Assembly (NCBI GenBank): GCA_934309145.1
Contig: CAKRCW010000001.1
Location: forward strand, 363,371-427,370
From: an uncultured Lachnospiraceae bacterium
GTDB lineage: Bacteria > Bacillota > Clostridia > Lachnospirales > Lachnospiraceae
Reading direction: 5' to 3'
Length of the DNA: 64,000 nucleotides
The position numbers were made by a program, and so were the translations under genes. Position 1 is the first letter of the stretch, and the number at the start of each line of letters is the position of its first letter. Below the pieces are notes generated by a model, which searched no databases, was not told where the DNA came from, and saw only the letters and a list, made by a program, of their open reading frames with translations. This document shows positions 16,788 to 24,915 of the stretch, piece by piece.

Positions 16788-19700
16788 TTAAGCTGCCGCA
16801 TTGGCATTTATTGTTTCTATAACTTTTCGGATTCCCATCCAGACATTCAAATCAGTAAATATCTCAACTACACTTCCCTTATCTGTAAATGGTGGTTCCT
16901 GAAGAACAGAAAAATCCTTCATCACTCCATTGTGAACTATATATTCCACTATCTGATTTACAAAATATATCTGCCTGCTATCAAGGCTTGTATTAGTTAA
17001 ATATTCCGAAAAGGCTTCCTTGGCAGCATTCATATCAAGACCTACTACTTCCCGTACCAGTTCTCCAAGTGGCTTATGACCATATTCATGTTCATAATCC
17101 TGCTTTGTGCCTACCTCATTCCATAAAATCTGTTCAAGAACAGATATATCTGAACTGGTAAGCGGTTTATTACCTTTAAGCTTTGCAATTACAATATTAT
17201 CCTGATGTTGCCTAATATAGAATTCAGCCTTAGCCTTATAATTCTTCAATTCATCACTCTCAAGCTCAGATTCCTTCCACTCAACAGACAAGAGATCATC
17301 CTCAAAATTAGTATCATAGCGAACCTTATGTTGTGGAATATACTTCATAAGATCACGAAGCTTTTCGCGAATCTCCTCAAACTCATCAATACCAGCATTA
17401 TCAAGATAATCTGTATTTAAAATCTTTTGAATCAATTCACTCTGTATCTGAATTTCAGGAATATTGGCTACACTTGCAATACCACTCACCTTTTTATAAA
17501 GGTCACTTCTTGCCTTTGTGTACTTCTTTCCTGCAAGATATGCCAATTCTATTCCATAAATAAGCGCATCAAAACGCACTGCACTTACTTCATCACCATC
17601 TGGTAAAATGAGTGGTGCTAGTTCTTCTCTAACAACCAATGTATCCTCATATGTAAGGCACTGATAATTTGCTTCCGTAGAATACAAATCAACGTATTTT
17701 AGGTGTTGACGAACTGCAAAATTATCTCTTGGCAATTCCTGCACTTTTTCAGTCATCTGCTTCACGAGCAATTTACGATAAGCAATAAGTCTGTCAATCT
17801 GATAATTAATGTCCTGTAATTTATATGACATTTCAAATTTCAGGTTAAAAATCGCTCCCTGAAGTGCAATCATATTAGCGGTAGCTTTTCCTTTGTTAAT
17901 CCTAAAGAATTCAAAGTTGCCACAGAAATCAAAGATATAAAATTTCTGCTTATCTTCACCATCTATAAGTCCTGGACATAGCCTGGTTCCACGACCAATC
18001 ATCTGCCAGAATTTTGCCTTACTCATAACCTTTTTGAAGAACACCAGATTAACCACTTCCGGAATATCTATTCCAGTATCAAGCATATCAACAGAAATTG
18101 CAATCTCAGGCATTTTCTTTGGATCGGAAAATTCATCAATCGCACTCTGTGCATAAGTCATATAGTTATCAATTACCTTTGCATAGTCAGGTAAATGCGG
18201 ATATTCCTTGTGAAATACCTCCAATATTTTCTCAGCGTGTTCATGATTCTTTGCAAAAATAATCGTTTTTCCAATCTTCTGACCATAATCAATCTTTATA
18301 CCATTTACCATAAGCGTATTGAGCACCTGCCGTATGGTATCCTCATTAAAAATCCATGTATTTAATGCAGAGGAAGCAATAGATTCTGGCATTTTCCCAT
18401 TTTCATCCTCAAATGTTGCCTCATACTCTTCCTTGTCTTCCTCTGACAATTCATCATATACTATTCCCTCCTCAATGAACTTCAACTTGGACTCTACTGA
18501 AATATAATCAATCAAATATCCATCCTTGACTGCCTGTGCCAAATCGTATCCATATGTAGGAACACCATTTTCCAACTCAAAAATTTCATAGGTATTCTTA
18601 TCAATTTCATCCTTTGGCGTAGCTGTCAAACCCACTAAGGTGGCATCAAAATATGTAAAAATATCACGATATTTATTGTAAATGGATCTATGGGCTTCGT
18701 CACAAATTACAATGTCAAAGTGTCCACAGGTAAACAGTTTTCCTGCATCATCACTAATTGTATCAATACACTTAATCATGGTCTGATAGGTAGAGAACAC
18801 ACAGTGTGCATTATAGTTATCTTTCTCCTCACACAGATTCGTACATGACAAATTAGGAAGCATATTTACAAAGCTTCTCTTAGCCTGTGTAACTAAAGAA
18901 TTTCTATCTGCAAGAAATAGAATGTTCTTCACCCACCCAGCTTTTAACAAACAATCACACAAAGCAATAACCGTTCTTGTCTTACCAGAACCGGTAGCCA
19001 TAACCAAAAGCGCTTTACGACGATTCTTTTCATCCAAGTTTTGACACACTGCCTTAATTGCAGCTTCCTGGTAATATCGTCCTGCAATATTCTTATCTAT
19101 ACTTATATGCTTAAGACTTGTACGCATGGTCATAAGGTTGAACCACTTTTCCAAATCTCTCCTTGAATAGATTACGGAACATTTTCTCTCCGGATATTTT
19201 CCATCAATAATATGCGTCTCAAATCCATTTGTCAGGAAAATAACTGGTCTCCGCTTGTACTTGTTTTCCAGTAAATCTGCGTAAAGTTTTGCCTGCTGCC
19301 TTCCCTTTGATACATCCACGCATGTCCTCTTAGCTTCAATTACTGCCAAAGGCTTATGCATATCGTCATAAAGAACATAATCTGCATATCCTACCTCTGA
19401 CTTATTGGGCATACCAGGAAGTTCAACCTCATTAATCCAATCTTTACCTTCAATCCAGCCAGCATCTATAAGCATTGAATCTATGTATAGTCTTCTTGTC
19501 TTATATTCCGATAAATCAAGAGGTTTGGGAACATAAGTCTGTTGTTGTTCTTGTCTACGAGCAGATAGTTCTTCCTTTAAGGAGGCATTCTCTACAATCA
19601 ACTTCTGAAGATCGAGTTCCTGTCGAGCATTCTTCTCCTGTTCCTTAGCAAGCACTTCCTTAGTCTGCATTGCAGCCTCTTTTGACTTTTTAGCTTTTTC

Positions 19701-20132
19701 TATCCGTGTACTGATAATCTTTTTATCGAATGAACGCTGTTCATAATGTTCTGAATAACAACATGATATAAAGTCTAGATAGATAAAAAGGTTTTCAAGA
19801 CAAAGCATCGCTTCATCTCTTCCAAGTTTCTTATTATTATGAGCAACATTGTTACCACATCTACGAATGTAGTCCATTCGTTTCCATAAATCATTGCCTA
19901 CTATCTGTCTATAATCTTCTGCATTCATAAGGCTCTGCAAATTATCCTGATATGGCATCTCCAACTCTTTATCCACAGAATACATCCATTTCAGGGCAAA
20001 CTCCATTGCCCTACGGCTATTGATAATACTTGCCTCAGGATCCATAAGAATAATCTTTTCTGCTGATATTGCTACATCAGCAAAAGAAGAAAATTTAGAT
20101 TCATTTTTCAAATAATCAAAATTGGTTATCAT
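16788..20132 (-). CDS. hsdR: Type I restriction enzyme subunit R
   Basis: Restriction and translocation subunit of a type I system, 1114 residues from the ATG at 20132, which has a GGAGGTG site; a longer frame upstream lacks one. Layout: a DUF4145-like helical domain (about 10-115), a coiled coil rich in Lys/Glu (140-200), a nuclease domain with the PD-(D/E)xK residues in GYADYVLYDD and VIEAKR (Asp251, Glu266, Lys268), SF2 motor motifs ATGSGKT (379-385), DEAH (478-481), GLTATPKD and MIGRGTRLCPG, and an EcoEI-type C-terminal domain. All key residues are intact, so it should be active with the hsdM and hsdS products upstream. Confidence 0.95.
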   Translation of the reverse strand: MITNFDYLKNESKFSSFADVAISAEKIILMDPEASIINSRRAMEFALKWMYSVDKELEMPYQDNLQSLMNAEDYRQIVGNDLWKRMDYIRRCGNNVAHNNKKLGRDEAMLCLENLFIYLDFISCCYSEHYEQRSFDKKIISTRIEKAKKSKEAAMQTKEVLAKEQEKNARQELDLQKLIVENASLKEELSARRQEQQQTYVPKPLDLSEYKTRRLYIDSMLIDAGWIEGKDWINEVELPGMPNKSEVGYADYVLYDDMHKPLAVIEAKRTCVDVSKGRQQAKLYADLLENKYKRRPVIFLTNGFETHIIDGKYPERKCSVIYSRRDLEKWFNLMTMRTSLKHISIDKNIAGRYYQEAAIKAVCQNLDEKNRRKALLVMATGSGKTRTVIALCDCLLKAGWVKNILFLADRNSLVTQAKRSFVNMLPNLSCTNLCEEKDNYNAHCVFSTYQTMIKCIDTISDDAGKLFTCGHFDIVICDEAHRSIYNKYRDIFTYFDATLVGLTATPKDEIDKNTYEIFELENGVPTYGYDLAQAVKDGYLIDYISVESKLKFIEEGIVYDELSEEDKEEYEATFEDENGKMPESIASSALNTWIFNEDTIRQVLNTLMVNGIKIDYGQKIGKTIIFAKNHEHAEKILEVFHKEYPHLPDYAKVIDNYMTYAQSAIDEFSDPKKMPEIAISVDMLDTGIDIPEVVNLVFFKKVMSKAKFWQMIGRGTRLCPGLIDGEDKQKFYIFDFCGNFEFFRINKGKATANMIALQGAIFNLKFEMSYKLQDINYQIDRLIAYRKLLVKQMTEKVQELPRDNFAVRQHLKYVDLYSTEANYQCLTYEDTLVVREELAPLILPDGDEVSAVRFDALIYGIELAYLAGKKYTKARSDLYKKVSGIASVANIPEIQIQSELIQKILNTDYLDNAGIDEFEEIREKLRDLMKYIPQHKVRYDTNFEDDLLSVEWKESELESDELKNYKAKAEFYIRQHQDNIVIAKLKGNKPLTSSDISVLEQILWNEVGTKQDYEHEYGHKPLGELVREVVGLDMNAAKEAFSEYLTNTSLDSRQIYFVNQIVEYIVHNGVMKDFSVLQEPPFTDKGSVVEIFTDLNVWMGIRKVIETINANAAA

Positions 20133-20182
20133 AACATTCACCTCCAAATACCAATTGAAGAAATACAAAGCCGATAATACAA

Positions 20183-20254
20183 TTAAACATTTTTCAAATT
20201 TGCTTTAACATGATACTGATGCCAATATAGTTTCACAAACTCATCTTTGGTCAT
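20183..20254 (-). pseudogene. 23-codon remnant ORF between hsdS and hsdR
   Basis: A tiny ORF begins MTKDEFVKLYWHQY after an excellent AAAGGGGGATTT ribosome site and stops after 23 codons. The start looks like the first residues of a small helical protein often found beside hsdR genes, here cut short. It begins where the truncated hsdS copy ends, so it probably marks an old recombination junction. It could also be a short translated leader for hsdR. Confidence 0.4.
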
Positions 20255-20273
20255 GTAAATCCCCCTTTACTGT

Positions 20274-21368
20274 TTATGTTAAATGCACAAATTTTGATTT
20301 GTTGACTTGGTTGACGAATATCGAAAACTCATCTTGAAGAGGTCTTGGCGGTACAGGAATAGTTAGCTGTTCCAATAACCTAACCCTTATTCCAGTAACT
20401 GTACTGCCAGATGATTTACCCATATACTTTCTAACAAATTCTTCATCTGACAATGCATACTCTAAATATGCTGGATTTAGAGCATCTGTCTGCATAGTGA
20501 CAATTCTTTGTCCAATATAAAACTCTGTATCAAAATGAGGAATTCTACAAACATTTCCAAGTGGAGCTTCCGTAGTAAATACAACATCCCCTTGTTTAGG
20601 AAATCCTCTAATCATTACTTTGTCATAAGTTTCCTTAGAAATATATTCTCGTGGTTCCAAAGTCATATGGTGCATCTTCACGTTTTTGGCTGTAATGAAT
20701 GGCAAACCACCCTCAACCTTTTCAGGTGTCTTTCCACGATAATCAATAATATTGCATAAATTAAGCAATTTATCCTCTGGATATTTTCCATCAAACATCT
20801 CGACAAATCGGGCTTTGATGAGGTCATCTAATAACTGTAATTCCTGCTGTCTACTATCAATTACACTTCTAACTTTAACTAGTTTTTCAACTACTCCTTT
20901 TTGAATCGAAAGTTCTGGAAGTTCTACCTCATATTCTCTGACACTTGCAGCTGATAGATTGGGTTGGGAACTACCATTATTCGCCTTAACAAGCTGCTCC
21001 TTTATCGCAGGGGAATCTAATGCTAACATTAAATATTCACTACTAACCTTGTCTGAATCAGGTCTAATAATTACAAGCGAAGAAGCTATTGCACCATTAA
21101 CATCATTATTAACAATCGCTTTTTTACCAAGCGAACCTCTTAAACAGTAAAGAATGTCTCCCTTTTGAAATTTGCCTGAATTTAATTTATCATATTTATC
21201 TTGTGAAATATAATTCATTTCCCTAAAATCGATATTTCTACCATTTAAATGACCAGCATTAACAAATGGTATTTCTCCATCATCTGTAATATCTGCTTGA
21301 GATGGATAATTTTTTCCTCTATCCCCATTTATCAACTTTGAAATATCACCTAATTTTACTCTCTCCAT
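20274..21368 (-). CDS. hsdS: Type I specificity subunit HsdS, copy A (3'-truncated)
   Basis: DNA-recognition subunit, 364 residues. The first 190-plus residues (TRD1 plus the central helix ending ARFVEMF) are encoded in DNA identical to the other hsdS at 23.5-24.7 kb. From DGKYPEDKLLNLC onward the second recognition domain is different (GKTPEKVEGGLPFITAKNVK). The protein stops at FVNQVNKSKFVHLT, just where copy B continues with its conserved C-terminal helix SLKETKLLFDSLMQQYFG, so copy A lacks that spacer helix. It may be a silent TRD2 donor or a weak specificity variant. It lies between the recombinase gene and hsdR. Confidence 0.88.
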   Translation of the reverse strand: MERVKLGDISKLINGDRGKNYPSQADITDDGEIPFVNAGHLNGRNIDFREMNYISQDKYDKLNSGKFQKGDILYCLRGSLGKKAIVNNDVNGAIASSLVIIRPDSDKVSSEYLMLALDSPAIKEQLVKANNGSSQPNLSAASVREYEVELPELSIQKGVVEKLVKVRSVIDSRQQELQLLDDLIKARFVEMFDGKYPEDKLLNLCNIIDYRGKTPEKVEGGLPFITAKNVKMHHMTLEPREYISKETYDKVMIRGFPKQGDVVFTTEAPLGNVCRIPHFDTEFYIGQRIVTMQTDALNPAYLEYALSDEEFVRKYMGKSSGSTVTGIRVRLLEQLTIPVPPRPLQDEFSIFVNQVNKSKFVHLT

Positions 21369-21542
21369 CTACCTCATCCCTTACGGGCTACGGCAGAGTC
21401 CATTCGCATTTCGCTTTGCTTCATGCTCATGTTCTGCTGTCGCACAATACAGCCAACCATAACCAGTCTCTTATGTGAGCATGCTCCCATCGAACCTGGT
21501 TAGGTTTGTCTGTACTCTGCTCGTAGCCTTACAAATCCGAAT
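20792..21542. repeat. 751-bp direct repeat, copy 1 (hsdS 5' half plus leader)
   Basis: By eye the sequence is identical to 24142-24892, with a constant offset of 3350 bases. It covers the intergenic leader, the hsdS start, TRD1 and the central conserved helix. Identity ends abruptly on both sides. Both copies are in the same orientation, so recombination between them would excise a 3350-bp circle rather than invert DNA. Confidence 0.95.
21386..21528. repeat. Structured intergenic element upstream of hsdS copy A
   Basis: The outer arms GGCTACGGCAGAG (from 21386) and CTCTGCTCGTAGCC (to 21528) pair. Inside, AACCATAACCAG can pair with CTGGTTAGGTT, and CATGCTCAT with ATGTGAGCATG; these two interior pairings interlock, so a pseudoknot or alternative folds are possible. 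The identical element precedes hsdS copy B. It may be a recombination site or an RNA control element. Confidence 0.5.
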
Positions 21543-21552
21543 CTGTAGAGAA

Positions 21553-22521
21553 TCATGCAATATACTTCCTATGGGCATTTTTTACATTACTTTGATTTAC
21601 CATAGCATACTGCATTGTTGTATCTATCTGAGAATGTCCTAAAATTTTCTGAACCTGTTCTATTGGCATTCCTTTGTCAATGGCTCTTGTCGCCATAGTT
21701 CTGCGAAATTTATGCGGATGTATCCTTTCAGCATTAATACTTCTACCAAGATTTCTAATTCGGATTTCTACTCCGCTTATTTTAAGTCGTTTATGCGGAG
21801 CATCTAATGTGACAAATAATGCTGGATTGTCATCCTTTCTTTCTTTTAAATAATCCTGCAAATGAAGCTTAGCCTTTGCATCAAAATATACTTTTCGTTC
21901 TTTATCCCCTTTGCCAAATACCACACATTCCCTTTCCTCAAATGATATATCAGCAACATTTAAATGAACCAATTCACCAACTCTAATTCCAGTAGAATAT
22001 AGTAAATCAACCATCGCAAGATCACGTTTGCATAAGCATGCATCCCGAAGTCTTTCTATCAGTTCATCTGAAATTGTCTCTTTTACAGGTTGCATTGTTT
22101 TTATCTTATGAATTCTCTTCATTGGGCTTTTTAAAATATAATCCTCTTCCTCAAGCCATGAAAAAAAGCTGGAGATATTACGTCTGATATTATCTACCGT
22201 TGTTTTACTGCATCCGCCTTTCTCTTGGTATTTTGCAAGATAACTTCGTATCTCATCTGTGCTAATTTTTCTGATAGGAGTATCAATACTTTCCAAGAGG
22301 TGTTCCACAGTTGATTTATAATAAGATACTGTCCTATCAGAGCATCCTTCAATCTTCTTTGCAGCAATAAACATTTCAAGATAATCATAATTGTCTGTTT
22401 CCAAAATATGCTCATCTTGCTCTTTCATATTTTTTAATAAAACTTCCTGCAATTTTTTCATTTGTGAAATACTTAAATATTCTGCCATCTCATTTAAAAT
22501 CTTTACTAGTTTTTCTTCCAT
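21553..22521 (-). CDS. Tyrosine recombinase (XerC/D-like) embedded in the hsdS locus
   Basis: Site-specific recombinase of 322 residues from the ATG at 22521, which follows AGGAGGT. A SAM-like N-terminal core-binding domain (YLEMFIAAKKIEGCSDRTVS) precedes the catalytic domain with STGIRVGELVHL (first Arg), HPHKFRRTMATRAIDKG (His-x-x-Arg) and LGHSQIDTTMQYAMVN (His and the Tyr nucleophile). All catalytic residues appear present. Recombinases of this kind beside hsdS genes shuffle target-recognition domains in several Firmicutes and Bacteroidetes. Here it lies between two hsdS copies in direct orientation, so it may excise or integrate a cassette, not invert it. Confidence 0.9.
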   Translation of the reverse strand: MEEKLVKILNEMAEYLSISQMKKLQEVLLKNMKEQDEHILETDNYDYLEMFIAAKKIEGCSDRTVSYYKSTVEHLLESIDTPIRKISTDEIRSYLAKYQEKGGCSKTTVDNIRRNISSFFSWLEEEDYILKSPMKRIHKIKTMQPVKETISDELIERLRDACLCKRDLAMVDLLYSTGIRVGELVHLNVADISFEERECVVFGKGDKERKVYFDAKAKLHLQDYLKERKDDNPALFVTLDAPHKRLKISGVEIRIRNLGRSINAERIHPHKFRRTMATRAIDKGMPIEQVQKILGHSQIDTTMQYAMVNQSNVKNAHRKYIA

Positions 22522-22567
22522 ACTGGTACCTCCTGTAAGTACCAGCATCCTTCAACCATTTTATCGT

Positions 22568-23029
22568 CTATAGCATCTTCTTTTCTTTATAACATTCAAA
22601 AATATAATTTGGATTCTCATAATAAACACTACTATTATAATCATCAATTTGTGAACTAATAAACGAATTGTATACTTCTATCAATGCATCAATAATTTCT
22701 GTTTTCTCATCTTTTGCAACCATTTTTATCAAGCGTTTATATACCTTTCCTATATCCCAATTTGACGGCACCGCATAAGTACAGTCAGCCACATTATCAA
22801 ATTTTCCCGGAAGAATATTGGATTCTTCAATAAACTCATCACTAACACTATCGATATTATCACAATGATATACATCAGCAAGTTCATAAATTTTGCTAAT
22901 TCTATCTTTTCCAAGTTTATTAACTACATCAGCACGTATATTTTTCGTCTTACGAGAAATATATTCAATCAGACTACATGTATAAAATAAATCGTTATCT
23001 TTTTTAGATTCTCTTCCTTGACCAACCAC
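22568..23029 (-). CDS. Partner (putative antitoxin) of the DUF3990 protein
   Basis: A 153-residue protein starting at a GTG that overlaps the stop of the DUF3990 gene (TAGTG), so the two are translationally coupled. Recognisable stretches are DNDLFYTCSLIEYISRKTKN, RISKIYELADVYHCDNID and WDIGKVYKRLIKMVAK, with a C-terminal NPNYIFECYKEKKML. I know this type only as an uncharacterised protein that travels with DUF3990 genes. A role as antitoxin is inferred from the pairing. It contains no DNA-binding motif that I can see. Confidence 0.6.
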   Translation of the reverse strand: MVGQGRESKKDNDLFYTCSLIEYISRKTKNIRADVVNKLGKDRISKIYELADVYHCDNIDSVSDEFIEESNILPGKFDNVADCTYAVPSNWDIGKVYKRLIKMVAKDEKTEIIDALIEVYNSFISSQIDDYNSSVYYENPNYIFECYKEKKML

Positions 23030-23490
23030 TAGCGTACCTCCTCAAATCCTCTATATGTCAAACACTTCAACGCCTCTTCCGTACAGAAAACAATTTGGTG
23101 AGTTGGATATTTAAACTTTGCTAATACCCAGAACTGTTCTCTAGTAATAGTTCCATCTACATAATCGGACACATAAGTATATATCTGATCATCTGCCATA
23201 GCTCCAATCACAATATCATAATCATGAGTTTGTCCACTCCTACATGCAACAATAAAATCCAGCCATTCCTCTGTCATCTCTTTGAATTCCAAAACTTTTA
23301 ATTCTGGTAAAATTCTTACATCATATATTGACACAATTTTTGTATTGTAACGCCTCGCCCATCTTTGAGCCTGTTCCTTTATTACTGTACAATAAAAACC
23401 TGTACCAAAATCTTTTGTATTCTTATTTACTCGTATCTCTGGCTTTTCAACTGCTTGATATCCACCATGATATACTGTCATCAACGCCAT
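23029..23490 (-). CDS. DUF3990 protein, putative ADP-ribosyltransferase-like toxin
   Basis: The 153-residue protein starts at ATG 23490 after AAAGGAGA. It shows the DUF3990 pattern: TVYHGGYQAVEKPEIR near the start, NKNTKDFGTGFYCTVIKEQA with the conserved D-F-G-x-G-F-Y, and WARRYN. DUF3990 is grouped with ADP-ribosyltransferase-fold domains, which suggests a modifying toxin. It lies inside the 3350-bp unit bounded by the hsdS repeats, between hsdS copy B and its putative antitoxin. The enzymatic activity is inferred, not shown. Confidence 0.7.
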   Translation of the reverse strand: MALMTVYHGGYQAVEKPEIRVNKNTKDFGTGFYCTVIKEQAQRWARRYNTKIVSIYDVRILPELKVLEFKEMTEEWLDFIVACRSGQTHDYDIVIGAMADDQIYTYVSDYVDGTITREQFWVLAKFKYPTHQIVFCTEEALKCLTYRGFEEVR

Positions 23491-23524
23491 AATTTGTCTC
23501 CTTTCAGATATATTGGAGTATACA

Positions 23525-24718
23525 CTATCCAAAATATTGTTGCATCAATGAATCAAATAATAACTTCGTTTCTTTTAATGACCTCTGAACCGCAAATTTT
23601 GATTTGTTGACTTGGTTGACAAATGTCTCAAACTCATTCTGAAGCTCAATTGGTGGTACAATAATAAGCACAGATCTAACATCATTCTTAGTAATCGTTT
23701 TGGTAACAGCACCTCTAACATACTGCTGTATTTCGTTCTGACCATAATCAGAAGTCAGAAGATGGTATAAAAACTTTACATTGATACGTTCATCATATCT
23801 AAACATAAATGCATTTCTTCCAAGAGATGCTGGCATATCAGTTTGTGGCATCAAATATATCTTTCCAGCACTACCAATTTTATTCATAATTATTTCTCCA
23901 CCAAATATCTTTGACTTGGATAATAACTCGTATGCACTTTCATCTATATATTTAATCGAATTCATATCTCCTGACTCTAAATCAGTTGTCCTGACCATCC
24001 ATGCATAATTAGGCTCATCATACATTGTTACACCATTATCCAGTGTTTTATAACTTCCATTTGAACTGAAATCTGTTAATACTGTCATATAGTCGCCCAT
24101 TGGAGCTTTTGCAAATCCCTTTTCATTATTAACAGGATCACCAAACATCTCGACAAATCGGGCTTTGATGAGGTCATCTAATAACTGTAATTCCTGCTGT
24201 CTACTATCAATTACACTTCTAACTTTAACTAGTTTTTCAACTACTCCTTTTTGAATCGAAAGTTCTGGAAGTTCTACCTCATATTCTCTGACACTTGCAG
24301 CTGATAGATTGGGTTGGGAACTACCATTATTCGCCTTAACAAGCTGCTCCTTTATCGCAGGGGAATCTAATGCTAACATTAAATATTCACTACTAACCTT
24401 GTCTGAATCAGGTCTAATAATTACAAGCGAAGAAGCTATTGCACCATTAACATCATTATTAACAATCGCTTTTTTACCAAGCGAACCTCTTAAACAGTAA
24501 AGAATGTCTCCCTTTTGAAATTTGCCTGAATTTAATTTATCATATTTATCTTGTGAAATATAATTCATTTCCCTAAAATCGATATTTCTACCATTTAAAT
24601 GACCAGCATTAACAAATGGTATTTCTCCATCATCTGTAATATCTGCTTGAGATGGATAATTTTTTCCTCTATCCCCATTTATCAACTTTGAAATATCACC
24701 TAATTTTACTCTCTCCAT
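23525..24718 (-). CDS. hsdS: Type I specificity subunit HsdS, copy B (full length)
   Basis: Specificity subunit of 397 residues with two recognition domains and both conserved helices. TRD1 and the central helix (to ARFVEMF) are identical to copy A; TRD2 differs (DYMTVLTDFSSNGSYKTLD, then NYAWMVRTTDL). The C-terminal conserved helix SLKETKLLFDSLMQQYFG is present. It sits directly downstream of hsdM, so it is the likely expressed specificity gene. A 28-base stretch at its 3' end (23593-23620) is also present at the end of copy A, so TRD2 is bracketed by repeats on both sides. Confidence 0.92.
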   Translation of the reverse strand: MERVKLGDISKLINGDRGKNYPSQADITDDGEIPFVNAGHLNGRNIDFREMNYISQDKYDKLNSGKFQKGDILYCLRGSLGKKAIVNNDVNGAIASSLVIIRPDSDKVSSEYLMLALDSPAIKEQLVKANNGSSQPNLSAASVREYEVELPELSIQKGVVEKLVKVRSVIDSRQQELQLLDDLIKARFVEMFGDPVNNEKGFAKAPMGDYMTVLTDFSSNGSYKTLDNGVTMYDEPNYAWMVRTTDLESGDMNSIKYIDESAYELLSKSKIFGGEIIMNKIGSAGKIYLMPQTDMPASLGRNAFMFRYDERINVKFLYHLLTSDYGQNEIQQYVRGAVTKTITKNDVRSVLIIVPPIELQNEFETFVNQVNKSKFAVQRSLKETKLLFDSLMQQYFG

Positions 24719-24892
24719 CTACCTCATCCCTTACGGGCTACGGCAGAGTCCATTCGCATTTCGCTTTGCTTCATGCTCATGTTCTGCTGTCGCACAATAC
24801 AGCCAACCATAACCAGTCTCTTATGTGAGCATGCTCCCATCGAACCTGGTTAGGTTTGTCTGTACTCTGCTCGTAGCCTTACAAATCCGAAT
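24142..24892. repeat. 751-bp direct repeat, copy 2 (hsdS 5' half plus leader)
   Basis: Identical to 20792-21542 with an offset of 3350 bases and the same orientation. It includes the structured leader (24736-24878). Perfect identity over coding and non-coding DNA points to recent duplication or ongoing exchange. Confidence 0.95.
24736..24878. repeat. Structured intergenic element upstream of hsdS copy B
   Basis: This is the same sequence as 21386-21528, between hsdM and hsdS copy B, with outer arms GGCTACGGCAGAG and CTCTGCTCGTAGCC. Its position between two genes that must be co-expressed makes a plain terminator unlikely; an attenuator or a recombination site fits better. Confidence 0.5.
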
Positions 24893-24915
24893 TTATCGGT
24901 TCTGCATATCCTTCC

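Noticed and set aside
20274..24718. Classical inverting hsdS shufflon
   Set aside because: Both hsdS copies and their 751-bp repeats have the same orientation, and no inverted hsdS fragment was found in the locus.
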